Assembly (NCBI RefSeq): GCF_028823635.1
Contig: NZ_JAPEHU010000004.1
Span: 62,001-126,000 of the forward strand
Reading direction: 5' to 3'
Length of the DNA stretch: 64,000 nucleotides
Source of the DNA: Demequina sp. B12
Lineage (GTDB): Bacteria > Actinomycetota > Actinomycetes > Actinomycetales > Demequinaceae
The notes under the pieces were generated by a model that was not told the DNA's origin, did not search any database, and saw only the letters and a program-made list of their open reading frames with translations. Positions 7,869 to 16,033 of the stretch are shown one piece after another. The number at the start of each line of letters is the position of its first letter. Within the stretch, counting starts at the first letter, position 1. The position numbers and the translations under genes were made by a program.

Positions 7869-8792
7869 GTGACTGAACACTCCGCTGCGACTCACCCTGA
7901 AGATCTTCCCCAAGACCGACCGCTGTCGGTGTCTTGGCTTGCCGGCGCGGTAGCGCAGGCCCTCGACGAGGACTTGGGTGATGATCCTGGCCGTGACGTC
8001 ACCACGCAGGCCACCATCGATGCCGCGGCAATCGTTTCCGGGGACATTGTGATGCGTGAGGCGGGAGTGATCGCCGGCCTGCCAGTGATCGCTGAGACCC
8101 TGACGCAGGTCGCTGACCGTCTCAATGTGAAGCGCCCCTCCGTTGAGGTACATGTGTCCGACGGTGACCGGGTCGCTGCAGGCACGGCGGTGGCGTCGAT
8201 TTCCGGTTCTGGACACGTGGTCCTCATCGCTGAGCGCACGATCTTGAACTTCTTGTCCCGAGCCTCCGGGGTGGCGTCTCACACCCGGCGTTGGGCCGAT
8301 GCTCTGGAGGGCACCAGCGCTGCCGTCCTGGATACGCGCAAGACCACTCCGGGGTTGCGGGAGTTGGAGAAGTACGCCGTGCGTTGCGGCGGCGGAACCA
8401 ACAAGCGCTTTGGTTTGTATGACTGCGCGATGGTGAAGGACAACCACATCGTGGCCGCGGGTTCGGTGGCCGATGCCGTGGTGGCGATCGCTCGCCAGTT
8501 CCCCGGGGTGCCAGTGCAGGTGGAAGTGGAGACGGAGGCGCAGGCGCTTGAGGCGCTTGAGGCCGGCGCGCGTTTCCTCATGATCGACAACATGGCGCCG
8601 GAGCCGATGCGTGAGCTCGTGACCACTATCCGTGCCCGGGAGTCAGTGGTGGGCAAGGTGCGGCTCGAAGCAACGGGCGGGCTGACGCTCGATACCGCTC
8701 GCGACGTGGCGCTGACCGGGGTTGATTACATGTCGGTGGGTGGTCTCACTCACTCCAGCCCCATCATTGATTTGGGTCTCGACCTGGCGTAG
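7869..8792 (+). CDS. nadC: Nicotinate-nucleotide diphosphorylase (carboxylating)
   Basis: 307-residue quinolinate phosphoribosyltransferase, which joins quinolinate to PRPP with CO2 loss to give nicotinate mononucleotide. Recognisable blocks: [16 protein letters not shown] at the N-terminus, [56 protein letters not shown] (PRPP/quinolinate site with Lys and Arg) and the C-terminal [10 protein letters not shown] barrel strand with [15 protein letters not shown] 7869 is supported by the TACCCT box 7 nt upstream. It completes de novo NAD synthesis with nadB at the left edge. Confidence 0.96.
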   Translation: MTEHSAATHPEDLPQDRPLSVSWLAGAVAQALDEDLGDDPGRDVTTQATIDAAAIVSGDIVMREAGVIAGLPVIAETLTQVADRLNVKRPSVEVHVSDGDRVAAGTAVASISGSGHVVLIAERTILNFLSRASGVASHTRRWADALEGTSAAVLDTRKTTPGLRELEKYAVRCGGGTNKRFGLYDCAMVKDNHIVAAGSVADAVVAIARQFPGVPVQVEVETEAQALEALEAGARFLMIDNMAPEPMRELVTTIRARESVVGKVRLEATGGLTLDTARDVALTGVDYMSVGGLTHSSPIIDLGLDLA

Positions 8793-8872
8793 CGAAGTTC
8801 TGGCGGCGGTGCCGCAGTGCTCGTGGGTGCTGCGCGAATGCGCGAGGCGTGTCCGCCGGTACCCTAGAGGGC

Positions 8873-10381
8873 GTGAATGACACCACCTCCACTCCCGACC
8901 AGGACGTTCCCGAGCAGATGCGTGTGCGTCGCGAGAAGCGCGACCGCCTGATCGCGGAAGGCGGGCAGGCGTACCCCGTGTCGGTGCCCCGCACTCACGA
9001 GATCGCTGATGTGAAGCGTGACTACTCCCACCTTGACGACGGTCAGGAGACCGAGGACACGGTGGCGGTTGCCGGGCGTGTGGTCTTTGTGCGCAATACG
9101 GGCAAGCTGTGCTTTGCGGCTATTCAGGATGGCGCCGGCGAGCGCCTCCAGGTCATGGTGAGCCTGGCTGAGGTGGGCGAGGATTCGCTCGCCGCGTTTA
9201 AGGCCGATGTTGACTTGGGCGATCACCTGTTTGCCAAGGGTCGTGCCATTAAGTCCAAGCGCGGCGAGGTTTCCGTGTTTGTTTCCGAGTGGTCGATTGC
9301 CGCGAAGGCGCTGCGTCCGCTTCCGGTGCTGCACAAGGAACTGTCGGAAGAGTCGCGAGTGCGCCAACGCTATGTGGACCTCATTGCGCGCCCGCTTGCA
9401 CGTGACACGGTTCGCAACCGTGCACATGTGATGCGTTCGCTGCGGGAGTCTCTCCATTCGCGCGGGTTTATTGAGATCGAGACGCCGATGCTGCAGACGC
9501 AGCCCGGTGGTGCCGCAGCGCGTCCGTTTGTGACGCACATGAACGCCTATGACATTGACTTGTACATGCGGATCGCGCCGGAGTTGTTCCTCAAGCGCGC
9601 AGTCGTGGGCGGTGTGGAGAAGGTCTTCGAAATTAACCGGAACTTCCGTAATGAAGGCGCTGACTCGTCGCACTCGCCGGAGTTCTCGATGCTTGAGGCG
9701 TATGAGGCGTACGGCGACTACAACACGATGGCGACGCTGACACGCGAGCTGATTCAGGGCGCCGCGCAGGACGTGTTCGGCACCACGACGGTCACTCTCG
9801 CGGACGGCGAAGAGTACGACCTGGGTGGCGAGTGGACTGAACTCACCATGTACGGCTCGTTGTCGGAGGCGATGGGTGAAGAGGTCACCCCGGAAGCTTC
9901 GGTCGAGCAGCTGCAGGCCTGGTGCGACAAGGTCGACGTGTCCGTTGACCCCAAGCGTGTGAACCACGGCAAGTTGGTCGAGGAACTGTGGGAGCACTAT
10001 GTCGGCAACGACCTGACTGCGCCCACGTTCGTGCGTGACTTCCCGGTAGAGACCAGCCCGTTGACGCGTGACCATCGCTCTCTCGAAGGAGTCGTGGAGA
10101 AGTGGGACCTGTACGTACGCGGCTTCGAACTGGCCACGGCCTATTCGGAGCTGGTCGATCCGGTCATTCAGCGCGAACGTTTTGAGCAGCAGGCGCGCAT
10201 GGCTGCTCAAGGCGACGATGAGGCCATGCCTCTCGACGAGGACTTCCTGACCGCGATGGAGTACGCCATGCCTCCCGCCGGAGGTATGGGTATGGGTATG
10301 GACCGTCTTCTCATGGCGCTCACCGGTTTGGGTATTCGCGAGACGATTACCTTCCCGTTGGTGAAGCCGAGCGACGTCTGA
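8873..10381 (+). CDS. lysS: Lysyl-tRNA synthetase, class II
   Basis: About 502 residues. The N-terminal OB-fold anticodon-binding domain (roughly 45-150) has [18 protein letters not shown]. The class II catalytic domain has motif 1 around [21 protein letters not shown], motif 2 [20 protein letters not shown] and motif 3 [15 protein letters not shown]. It charges tRNA-Lys. An upstream in-frame GTG (8849) exists, but TACCCT at 8860-8865 lies 7 nt before GTG 8873, so a leaderless start there is preferred. The stop overlaps the next gene as TGATG. Adjacency of lysS and lsr2 is conserved in many actinobacteria. Confidence 0.96.
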   Translation: MNDTTSTPDQDVPEQMRVRREKRDRLIAEGGQAYPVSVPRTHEIADVKRDYSHLDDGQETEDTVAVAGRVVFVRNTGKLCFAAIQDGAGERLQVMVSLAEVGEDSLAAFKADVDLGDHLFAKGRAIKSKRGEVSVFVSEWSIAAKALRPLPVLHKELSEESRVRQRYVDLIARPLARDTVRNRAHVMRSLRESLHSRGFIEIETPMLQTQPGGAAARPFVTHMNAYDIDLYMRIAPELFLKRAVVGGVEKVFEINRNFRNEGADSSHSPEFSMLEAYEAYGDYNTMATLTRELIQGAAQDVFGTTTVTLADGEEYDLGGEWTELTMYGSLSEAMGEEVTPEASVEQLQAWCDKVDVSVDPKRVNHGKLVEELWEHYVGNDLTAPTFVRDFPVETSPLTRDHRSLEGVVEKWDLYVRGFELATAYSELVDPVIQRERFEQQARMAAQGDDEAMPLDEDFLTAMEYAMPPAGGMGMGMDRLLMALTGLGIRETITFPLVKPSDV

Positions 10382-10605
10382 TGCCCACCTGGCAGGCCGT
10401 AGCGATTGGCATCATTCCCTCCATTGGGGTGGGGCTGGTGTTCTGGTTCGCGATGCGTGCTGTGGTGAGGGCTGACCGTAATGAACGTGCTGCGCTAGCA
10501 AAGGCAGATGCGGAGCAGTCTGCGGAGCGTGCCCAGAGCGAAACCAATGCGGTGCCGGATGCCGACGTGCGTAGCGCGGCCTCCGACGGAGAAAGCCAGG
10601 ACTGA
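10381..10605 (+). CDS. Small single-pass membrane protein of unknown function
   Basis: 74 residues with one N-terminal transmembrane helix (about residues 7-27, VAIGIIPSIGVGLVFWFAMRAV), then a basic turn and a charged Ala/Glu/Ser-rich cytoplasmic tail (ALAKADAEQSAERAQSET). Its ATG overlaps the lysS stop (TGATG), so it is translationally coupled. Comparable small membrane proteins are found after lysS in related actinobacteria; no function is known to me. Real coding is supported by the coupling and the membrane-segment pattern. Confidence 0.7.
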   Translation: MPTWQAVAIGIIPSIGVGLVFWFAMRAVVRADRNERAALAKADAEQSAERAQSETNAVPDADVRSAASDGESQD

Positions 10606-10706
10606 ATCTCGTTCCGGCATTCGTTTTCCACAATGGTATTCCTGCGGTTGACGTAAATGCTGGAAATGTGTGACGCTGAAGACACTCTTTTAGGAAAGGA
10701 AGTCTG

Positions 10707-11018
10707 ATGGCACAGAAGGTTCAGGTTATCCTCGTCGACGACGTCGACGGTGGTCCTGCGGACGAGACGATTAATTTCTCACTCGACGGCGTGAACTATG
10801 AAGTTGATCTTTCCTCCGCTCACGCGAAGGAACTGCGCCAGTCGTTCGAGACGTGGACAGCGGTTGCCCGTAAGACCTCGAACCGTCGTAGCGCCAGTCG
10901 GGGTCGTGGTCAGGACACCGCCAAGATTCGCGCATGGGCCAAGCAGAATGGGTACGCCGTTTCCGAGCGCGGCCGCATTTCTGCCGAGGTTCGCGAGGCT
11001 TACGCCAAGGCGAACTAA
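10707..11018 (+). CDS. lsr2: Lsr2-family nucleoid-associated protein
   Basis: 103-residue xenogeneic silencer that bridges AT-rich DNA. The N-terminal dimerisation part begins AQKVQVILVDDVDGGPADETI and continues with the FSLDGVNYEVDLS strand. A basic linker (RKTSNRRSASRGRGQ) leads to the C-terminal DNA-binding domain with IRAWAKQNGYAVSERGRIS, where the RGR hook inserts into the minor groove (the AT-hook-like RGR of the family). AGGAAAGGA sits just ahead of the ATG. A G-U-tolerant terminator follows at 11036-11074. Confidence 0.96.
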   Translation: MAQKVQVILVDDVDGGPADETINFSLDGVNYEVDLSSAHAKELRQSFETWTAVARKTSNRRSASRGRGQDTAKIRAWAKQNGYAVSERGRISAEVREAYAKAN

Positions 11019-11035
11019 GTCGAGTTGATGTGAGT

Positions 11036-11074
11036 GACGGCTTCGGTCCCTTGGATGGGGCCGGGGCCGTCTTT
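11036..11074 (+). terminator. Intrinsic terminator after lsr2
   Basis: Arms 11036-11050 and 11057-11071 pair over 15 positions (three as G-U in RNA) with loop TTGGAT, followed by TTT. Confidence 0.75.
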
Positions 11075-11114
11075 CGTCGCCGCGGTGAGGCGACGCGACA
11101 GGGAAGAGGGAGAC

Positions 11115-12194
11115 ATGACTGACAACGTCTGGTGGGGAACGTACCCCGAGGCGGGACTGGGTTCGCCCACGGGTGTCGGAGAAGGTATCTGGCGACAGAC
11201 GCCTCAGGATGCGGCGCTTGCCTTAGAGCTTCCCGCGCCGTCGTTCATGGTTTTGCATCCCTCGCTTCCGCTGTTGTACGCCGTCAGCGAGGAAGACGAA
11301 TCCGTCGTCCATGCGGTCGACGTCAGCGAGCCAGCAGCGCCGCGCGTCGTGAGTTCCGTAGCAACACTCGGCGCGGGTGCCTGTCACGTGCTGATAGCAG
11401 CCGATGCACGCACGCTCTACGTCAGTCACTACACGTCCGGCACGCTTGCCGTGGTGTCGGTGGGAGAGGACGGGCACTTCACCGACGACTCACCGGCACA
11501 GGTTTTCTCTCACCAAGGATCTGGTCCGAACGCAGACCGGCAGGACGCTCCGCATGCCCACTTCGCTGGCTTCGGCCCAGGTGGACACCATGTGCTGGTC
11601 GCCGATCTCGGCACCGATGAGTTGCGCCGCTATGCGCTGCGACCGGACGGGCTCCTCGACAACCACGGCGTTGCTGCCCGGCTTCCGGGCGGTTCAGGTC
11701 CTCGCCACTTCGTGGTGAACGGTGACCTCATCTATGTGGCGTGCGAACTGACCGGCACCCTCGTCACCCTGCGATGGGACGCCCACGCCGGCGAAGCAGA
11801 GGCCATCGACATTCAGGACGTGACCACCGCGCCGCCTCGGACCGCAGACCAGAACTACCCGTCCCACCTGATCCTTCACGACTCGCTCCTCTTGACCGGG
11901 GTCAGGGGCGCTGACGTCATCTCGGTTCACGACCTGTCCCCAGAAGGGCACTTGAACTACCGCACGGCGTTCGACGCCGGCCACTGGCCGAGGCACTTCG
12001 CCATCAACGGTGACACGCTGCACGTGGGCGCGGAGCGCGGCCACGAAGTCCGCGCCTACGCTCTTGCGGATGTTGAGGCCCTCGATCCCGAACAGGAAGT
12101 CGGCCAGGTCGTCACGCTCGCGCATGCTGCAGCCGCTCTCCCCAGCCCCGCCTTCGCCATCGGTCACCGCGGCTCAGGCACGTTCCGCGCGTAA
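11115..12194 (+). CDS. Lactonase family beta-propeller protein (6-phosphogluconolactonase-like)
   Basis: About 359 residues of the YbhE/Pgl-type seven-bladed propeller family (COG2706), which hydrolyses 6-phosphogluconolactone or related lactones. Visible repeats: PSFMVLHPSLPLLYAVSEED, CHVLIAADARTLYVSHYTSG, DAPHAHFAGFGPGGHHVLVADLGTDELRRY, GSGPRHFVVNGDLIYVACEL, YPSHLILHD and HWPRHFAINGDTLHVGAE. The paired PRHF motifs and HAH-like histidines are typical of the family. An earlier start at 11034 would run through the lsr2 terminator. GGGAAGAGGGAGA before ATG 11115 decides the start. The physiological lactone is unknown. Confidence 0.85.
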   Translation: MTDNVWWGTYPEAGLGSPTGVGEGIWRQTPQDAALALELPAPSFMVLHPSLPLLYAVSEEDESVVHAVDVSEPAAPRVVSSVATLGAGACHVLIAADARTLYVSHYTSGTLAVVSVGEDGHFTDDSPAQVFSHQGSGPNADRQDAPHAHFAGFGPGGHHVLVADLGTDELRRYALRPDGLLDNHGVAARLPGGSGPRHFVVNGDLIYVACELTGTLVTLRWDAHAGEAEAIDIQDVTTAPPRTADQNYPSHLILHDSLLLTGVRGADVISVHDLSPEGHLNYRTAFDAGHWPRHFAINGDTLHVGAERGHEVRAYALADVEALDPEQEVGQVVTLAHAAAALPSPAFAIGHRGSGTFRA

Positions 12195-12274
12195 CTGACC
12201 CCAGCATCGGCCCGCCACACGGGAGGCACCAAGGTCCCACTGACCACGGTAGGGAACGGCGCTAGGCTAAATCC

Positions 12275-13018
12275 ATGACCTACACACTGATCCTGCTTCG
12301 CCACGGCGAAAGCGAGTGGAACGCAAAGAACCTGTTCACCGGCTGGGTGGACGTCGAACTCAACGAAAAGGGCTGGGGCGAAGCCAAGCGCGGCGGCGAG
12401 CTGCTCAAGGCTGAAGGTGTCCTGCCTGACGTTGTTCACACGTCGCTGCTGCGTCGCGCCATCATGACCGCGAACCTGGCGCTGGACGCCGCCGACCGTC
12501 ACTGGATCCCCGTCAAGCGTGACTGGCGCCTCAACGAGCGTCACTACGGAGACCTCCAGGGCAAGAACAAGGCCGAAACCCTCGAACAGTTCGGCGAAGA
12601 GCAGTTCATGACCTGGCGCCGTTCCTACGACGTGCCGCCGCCCGTGATCTCGGAAGACAACAAGTTCGGCCAGGCCGGCGACCCCCGCTACGCGGGCGAG
12701 CCCGTGCCGCAGACCGAATGCCTCAAGGACGTGCTTGAGCGTGCGCTGCCCTACTGGGAAGGCGAGATCGTTCCGGACCTCAAGGCCGGCAAGACCGTGC
12801 TGGTCGCCGCACACGGCAACTCGCTGCGTGCCATCATCAAGCACCTCGACGGCATCGCCGATGACGACATCGTGGGCGTCAACGTTCCTACCGGCATCCC
12901 GCTGGTGTACGAACTCGACGAGGAAACCCTCAAGCCCGTCACGGCTGGTGGAACCTACCTCGACGCAGATGCCGCGGCCGCTGCCATTCAGGCAGTCGCC
13001 AACCAGGGCAAGAAGTAA
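12275..13018 (+). CDS. gpmA: 2,3-bisphosphoglycerate-dependent phosphoglycerate mutase
   Basis: 247 residues; interconverts 3- and 2-phosphoglycerate in glycolysis. The N-terminal [27 protein letters not shown] carries the phosphorylated His in [35 protein letters not shown] (catalytic Glu region) and [16 protein letters not shown] with the second His are all present. TAGGCT at 12263-12268 lies 6 nt before the ATG without a Shine-Dalgarno, so the transcript is probably leaderless. Neighbouring phoU/senX3/regX3 is the arrangement known from mycobacteria. Confidence 0.97.
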   Translation: MTYTLILLRHGESEWNAKNLFTGWVDVELNEKGWGEAKRGGELLKAEGVLPDVVHTSLLRRAIMTANLALDAADRHWIPVKRDWRLNERHYGDLQGKNKAETLEQFGEEQFMTWRRSYDVPPPVISEDNKFGQAGDPRYAGEPVPQTECLKDVLERALPYWEGEIVPDLKAGKTVLVAAHGNSLRAIIKHLDGIADDDIVGVNVPTGIPLVYELDEETLKPVTAGGTYLDADAAAAAIQAVANQGKK

Positions 13019-13043
13019 CGTTTCGCGGCACTAGCCGCAACGA

Positions 13044-13080
13044 ATGAAGGCCCCCAGCCACAGTGGCTGGGGGCCTTCAT
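13044..13080. terminator. Bidirectional terminator between gpmA and phoU
   Basis: Perfect 17-bp stem: arms 13044-13060 and 13064-13080 (ATGAAGGCCCCCAGCCA and its complement) with loop CAG. It lies between convergent genes and can serve both strands. Confidence 0.9.
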
Positions 13081-13109
13081 GCATGCCAGGCGAGCGCCGG
13101 GCATCTGCG

Positions 13110-13769
13110 TTAGAAGTGCGAACGCGATCCGGTGTGGTCGCCCGTCACCAAGTACACAATCTGGCGGGACACGGAGACCGCGTGGTCACCGAAGCGCTCA
13201 AAGAACCGCGCCATCAGCGCGATGTCCAACGTCTCCTGAACGGAACCGGTGTAGCCGCTCTCCAGCAGCGTCTTGTACGACGCCGAGTGCAACTGGTCCA
13301 GTTCGTCATCGTCGGAAACGATGCCGGCCGCGACGTTCAGGTCACGGTCCTCCAGCAGAGTCACCACTTCACCGGCCGCGCGCTTGGCGGCTTCCGTCAT
13401 ACCCGTGATGATCTCGAGGTGGCCCTCGGGGATCGCGGATTCCGGGTAGGCGCGGCGTGCGCTTTCGGCGATGTGCTGAGCAAGGTCTCCCATGCGCTCA
13501 AGCGACGCGGAGATGCGCAGCGACGAGATGATGGTGCGCAGGTCAAGACCCACGGGCTGCTGCTGAGCGATCAGCAGCACACAACGCTCGTCTACGGTGG
13601 CTTCCAGCTCGTCGAGCTTGGCGTCGTCAGCAATCACCTTCTGGGCAAGGTCTACGTTTTGTGTGAGCAGGGCCTCGGAAGCGCGCGTAATTGCGGACTC
13701 CACGTGGCGGCTCATCTGGATGAGGTCGTCGGCCAGTTCCGACATCTCTGCGGTGAACAGCGTGCGCAT
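13110..13769 (-). CDS. phoU: Phosphate uptake regulator PhoU
   Basis: 219 residues forming two three-helix bundles. The metal-binding E/DxxxD-type motifs are in the usual places: EMSELADDLIQMSRHVESAITRA and ADDAKLDELEATVDERCVLLIAQQQPVGLDLR in repeat 1, ERMGDLAQHIAESARRAYP and DDDELDQLHSASYKTLL, ALMARFFERFGDHAVSVSRQIVYLVTG in repeat 2. PhoU restrains the Pst transporter and the sensor kinase when phosphate is ample. It is divergent from senX3. The shared intergenic region holds PHO-box-like repeats at 13847-13885. Confidence 0.96.
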   Translation of the reverse strand: MRTLFTAEMSELADDLIQMSRHVESAITRASEALLTQNVDLAQKVIADDAKLDELEATVDERCVLLIAQQQPVGLDLRTIISSLRISASLERMGDLAQHIAESARRAYPESAIPEGHLEIITGMTEAAKRAAGEVVTLLEDRDLNVAAGIVSDDDELDQLHSASYKTLLESGYTGSVQETLDIALMARFFERFGDHAVSVSRQIVYLVTGDHTGSRSHF

Positions 13770-13846
13770 GACTCTCCTTCAGTGTCGCGTCGCACCCTAG
13801 TCTGTCACTCCCCGTTGCTGGGGACGATGCGAAGCGACAGACACGC

Positions 13847-13906
13847 GGTAAACATCCGGTGACGTGAGGGAAACTTTCGGTGAACTCCCTGAGCCGTCGA
13901 TACTGT
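13847..13906 (+). promoter_or_regulatory. PHO-box-like repeat array and -10 box of senX3
   Basis: Four direct repeats at about 11-bp spacing: GGTAAAC (13847), GGTGACG (13858), GGGAAAC (13868) and GGTGAAC (13879). Read on the minus strand these are GTTCACC-like, as in RegX3/PhoP PHO boxes. The last repeat covers the -35 position of a promoter whose -10 is TACTGT (13901-13906), 6 nt before the senX3 ATG. This is the layout expected for autoactivation, and phoU on the other strand may share it. Confidence 0.65.
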
Positions 13907-13912
13907 GGCCAT

Positions 13913-15025
13913 ATGACCCCCGAGATGTGGCTTGCCGTTGCTGCTGGTTTCGTGCTTGGCGCTGCTGTGGTGGGACTGGGCTTCTTGCGCCGCGAAAAGG
14001 CGGTGGCTCAGGCCGGCACGCTGATTCCACACCGCACCAGGGAAGTGCTGTCTGCATTGCAGTCGGGCACGGTCATTGTGCGCCGGGACCGTCGGTCTGC
14101 ATTCTCGAACCCCACGGCTGCGGCCTTGGGAGTTGCGCGTCCGGACGGCGCGCTACACCCCGGCGTTGCCGATCTCGCGGAGGCCGCGTGGGCGGCAGAC
14201 GCACCCGTCGAGGACGAGGTTGTGGTGAGCCGTGGCGTGCTGGGAGTGTCGTCGATTGTTCACGTGCGCGTCACCCCGTTGCGACACGACCTGGCCCTGG
14301 CCATCGCCAACGACAACACCGAGCAGCGTGCCGCCGAACAGACGCGCCGCGAGTTCGCCATCAACGTGTCCCACGAACTGAAGACCCCGGTCGGGGCGCT
14401 GTCGTTGCTGGCGGAGACCATCGAGGACAACGCGGACGACACCGAGATGGTCCGGGACTTCGCCAAGAAGATCCGCAAGGAAACCCGCCGCCTCACCAAG
14501 TTGATCCACGAGATCATCCAGATTTCCCGTATCCAAGGTGGCGAGTCCGTCCTGGAGTTCGAGGAAGTTCCGCTCGCAGAAGTCATCGAGGAAGTGGTCG
14601 AGGGCGCGCATGTCACGGCAGAAGCACGCGGCCTTGAGGTGGGTGCCGACGTGTCCGCACGCCCCACGATCATGGGCGACCGCGACCTTCTCGTGATGGC
14701 GTTGCGGAACTTGGTCGAAAACGCCATCAACTACTCGGAGCCTGGCGCACACGTCACCGTCTCCCTCGCAGCCGAGGACGATGTCGCGGTCGTGAAGGTG
14801 ATCGACGCTGGCATCGGCATTGCGTCAGAAGACCAGGAGCGAATCTTTGAGCGCTTCTACCGCGCCGACCCCGCTCGTTCTCGCGAGACCGGTGGTACCG
14901 GTCTCGGCTTGTCCATTGTGAAGCACGTCGTACTCCAGCACTCCGGAGTTGTTGATGTGTGGTCCAAGCCCACTGTGGGTTCTACCTTTACCGTCCGTCT
15001 CACCATCCACCGGGAGGAACAGTGA
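13913..15025 (+). CDS. senX3: Phosphate-sensing sensor histidine kinase SenX3
   Basis: About 370 residues. One N-terminal membrane helix (LAVAAGFVLGAAVVGLGFL), a short PAS-like region (about 45-140), the dimerisation/phosphoacceptor box FAINVSHELKTPVGALSLLA with the phospho-His, then the HATPase domain with N box NLVENAINYSEPG, G1 VIDAGIGIASED, F box FERFYRADPARSRETGGTGLGLSI. It works with RegX3 in phosphate-starvation signalling, linked to Pst/PhoU. An in-frame GTG at 13880 lies inside the PHO-box array; ATG 13913 with its TACTGT -10 box is preferred. The stop overlaps regX3 as GTGA. Confidence 0.94.
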   Translation: MTPEMWLAVAAGFVLGAAVVGLGFLRREKAVAQAGTLIPHRTREVLSALQSGTVIVRRDRRSAFSNPTAAALGVARPDGALHPGVADLAEAAWAADAPVEDEVVVSRGVLGVSSIVHVRVTPLRHDLALAIANDNTEQRAAEQTRREFAINVSHELKTPVGALSLLAETIEDNADDTEMVRDFAKKIRKETRRLTKLIHEIIQISRIQGGESVLEFEEVPLAEVIEEVVEGAHVTAEARGLEVGADVSARPTIMGDRDLLVMALRNLVENAINYSEPGAHVTVSLAAEDDVAVVKVIDAGIGIASEDQERIFERFYRADPARSRETGGTGLGLSIVKHVVLQHSGVVDVWSKPTVGSTFTVRLTIHREEQ

Positions 15026-15717
15026 CCGAGGCGCGCATCCTTGTCGTCGAAGACGAGGAGTCGTATCGTGATTCCCTGAAGTACCTGCTACGTCGCGAAG
15101 GATTTGAAGTCCTTCTCGCAGAGAATGGCCAGCAGGGAGTTGACGCCTTTGTGCGCGATGGCGCCGATGTGGTGTTGCTCGATCTTATGTTGCCGCGCAT
15201 GTCAGGTACTGAGGTGTTCCGCGAGATCCGCGAGCGTTCCAACGTCCCCATCATCATGGTGACGGCCAAAGACGATCAGGTCGACAAGATCATTGGCCTC
15301 GAGCTGGGTGCGGATGACTATGTGACGAAGCCGTACAGCGCGCGTGAACTTGTGGCACGCATTCGCGCGGTGTTGCGCCGTCAGGGAGCTGGATCCACGG
15401 ATATCCCGGACGAGCCCGAACGGCTCACCGTCGCGGGTCTCACGATGGACCCGGAGCGCCTGTCGGTCACACGTGGCGATGAGGTGCAGAACCTGCCGCC
15501 CAAAGAGTTCGCGTTGTTGTACTTGTTGGCGCAGAACCACGGACGTGTGCTGCCACGTCAGGTCATTATCGACCGGGTGTGGGGTGCCGATTACTTTGGC
15601 GACACCAAGACGCTCGATGTCCACATCAAGCGCTTGCGCGGCCGGATCGAAGCTGATCCGTCTGTCCCCGTGCTGATTCAGACGGTTCGTGGAGTGGGCT
15701 ACACCTTCGAGGGCTAG
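15022..15717 (+). CDS. regX3: Response regulator RegX3 (OmpR/PhoB family)
   Basis: 231 residues. The receiver domain starts ARILVVEDEESYRDSL with the acidic pair. The phosphoacceptor Asp is in DVVLLDLMLPRMSG, the conserved Thr in PIIMVTAKDD and the Lys in DDYVTKPYSARELVARI. The C-terminal winged helix has LPPKEFALLYLLAQNHGRVL and GDTKTLDVHIKRLRGRIE, ending VRGVGYTFEG. GTG 15022 overlaps the senX3 stop by 4 bp with GGAGGA upstream. It is the expected activator of pstSCAB and of its own operon through the PHO boxes in this window. Confidence 0.95.
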   Translation: MTEARILVVEDEESYRDSLKYLLRREGFEVLLAENGQQGVDAFVRDGADVVLLDLMLPRMSGTEVFREIRERSNVPIIMVTAKDDQVDKIIGLELGADDYVTKPYSARELVARIRAVLRRQGAGSTDIPDEPERLTVAGLTMDPERLSVTRGDEVQNLPPKEFALLYLLAQNHGRVLPRQVIIDRVWGADYFGDTKTLDVHIKRLRGRIEADPSVPVLIQTVRGVGYTFEG

Positions 15718-15751
15718 CCCGCCGCCCCCTTTCCGCCGCCTCTTTCTCCGT

Positions 15752-15792
15752 CAAATGGCTCCATTTGGTGGTTTTAGTTGACTAAGACCACC
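15752..15792. repeat. Palindromic intergenic element, partial copy A
   Basis: Left outer arm CAAATGGCTCCATTTG (15752-15767), then inner hairpin GGTGGTTTTAGT-TG-ACTAAGACCACC (15767-15792). The right outer arm found in copies C and D is missing, replaced by unrelated sequence. It begins 34 bp after the regX3 stop. Confidence 0.8.
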
Positions 15793-15904
15793 GTTTCTTT
15801 CCACTAGGGACGATGCTGGCATAGGTCAGCGATGGGTGCGTGGGGTGGCAGAGGGCTACCGGACCCCACCCGGGCCGCTCCCAGTGGCGCCCACCTCCCA
15901 AGCG

Positions 15905-15933
15905 TGTTTACCTAACGTTCATCGGAACTTCAG
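15905..15933 (+). promoter_or_regulatory. PHO-box-like repeats upstream of pstS
   Basis: GTTTACC-TAAC-GTTCATC-GGAA-CTTCAGT: 7-bp direct repeats spaced by 4 bp, the RegX3/PhoP pattern. They lie about 100 bp before the pstS start. The orientation is opposite to the array in front of senX3. The -10 could not be fixed. Confidence 0.65.
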
Positions 15934-16033
15934 TTTTACCCCTAGGTCCCGTTACCTGCCGTCCCTACGTTGGTTGATGTCCGGCACAAGGCCGGAAGTT
16001 CCCTAAGACTTCAAACAAGTGAGGACCACCACT

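Larger units (their letters stand above)
15718..16033 (+). promoter_or_regulatory. 316-bp regX3-pstS intergenic region
   Basis: Gene-free stretch. It contains a partial copy of the 56-bp palindromic element (15752-15792), a G/C-rich segment without recognisable structure (15793-15900), PHO-box-like repeats (15905-15933), and the pstS leader with GAGG at 16021-16024. No small gene with a convincing start was seen. Confidence 0.7.

Noticed and set aside
15767-15792. TTAGTTGACTAA in repeat copy A as a third PadR operator
   Set aside because: Shares only a half-site-like string. The spacing differs from TTAGTCAA-N2-TTGACTAA, and the sequence is explained by the palindromic element.
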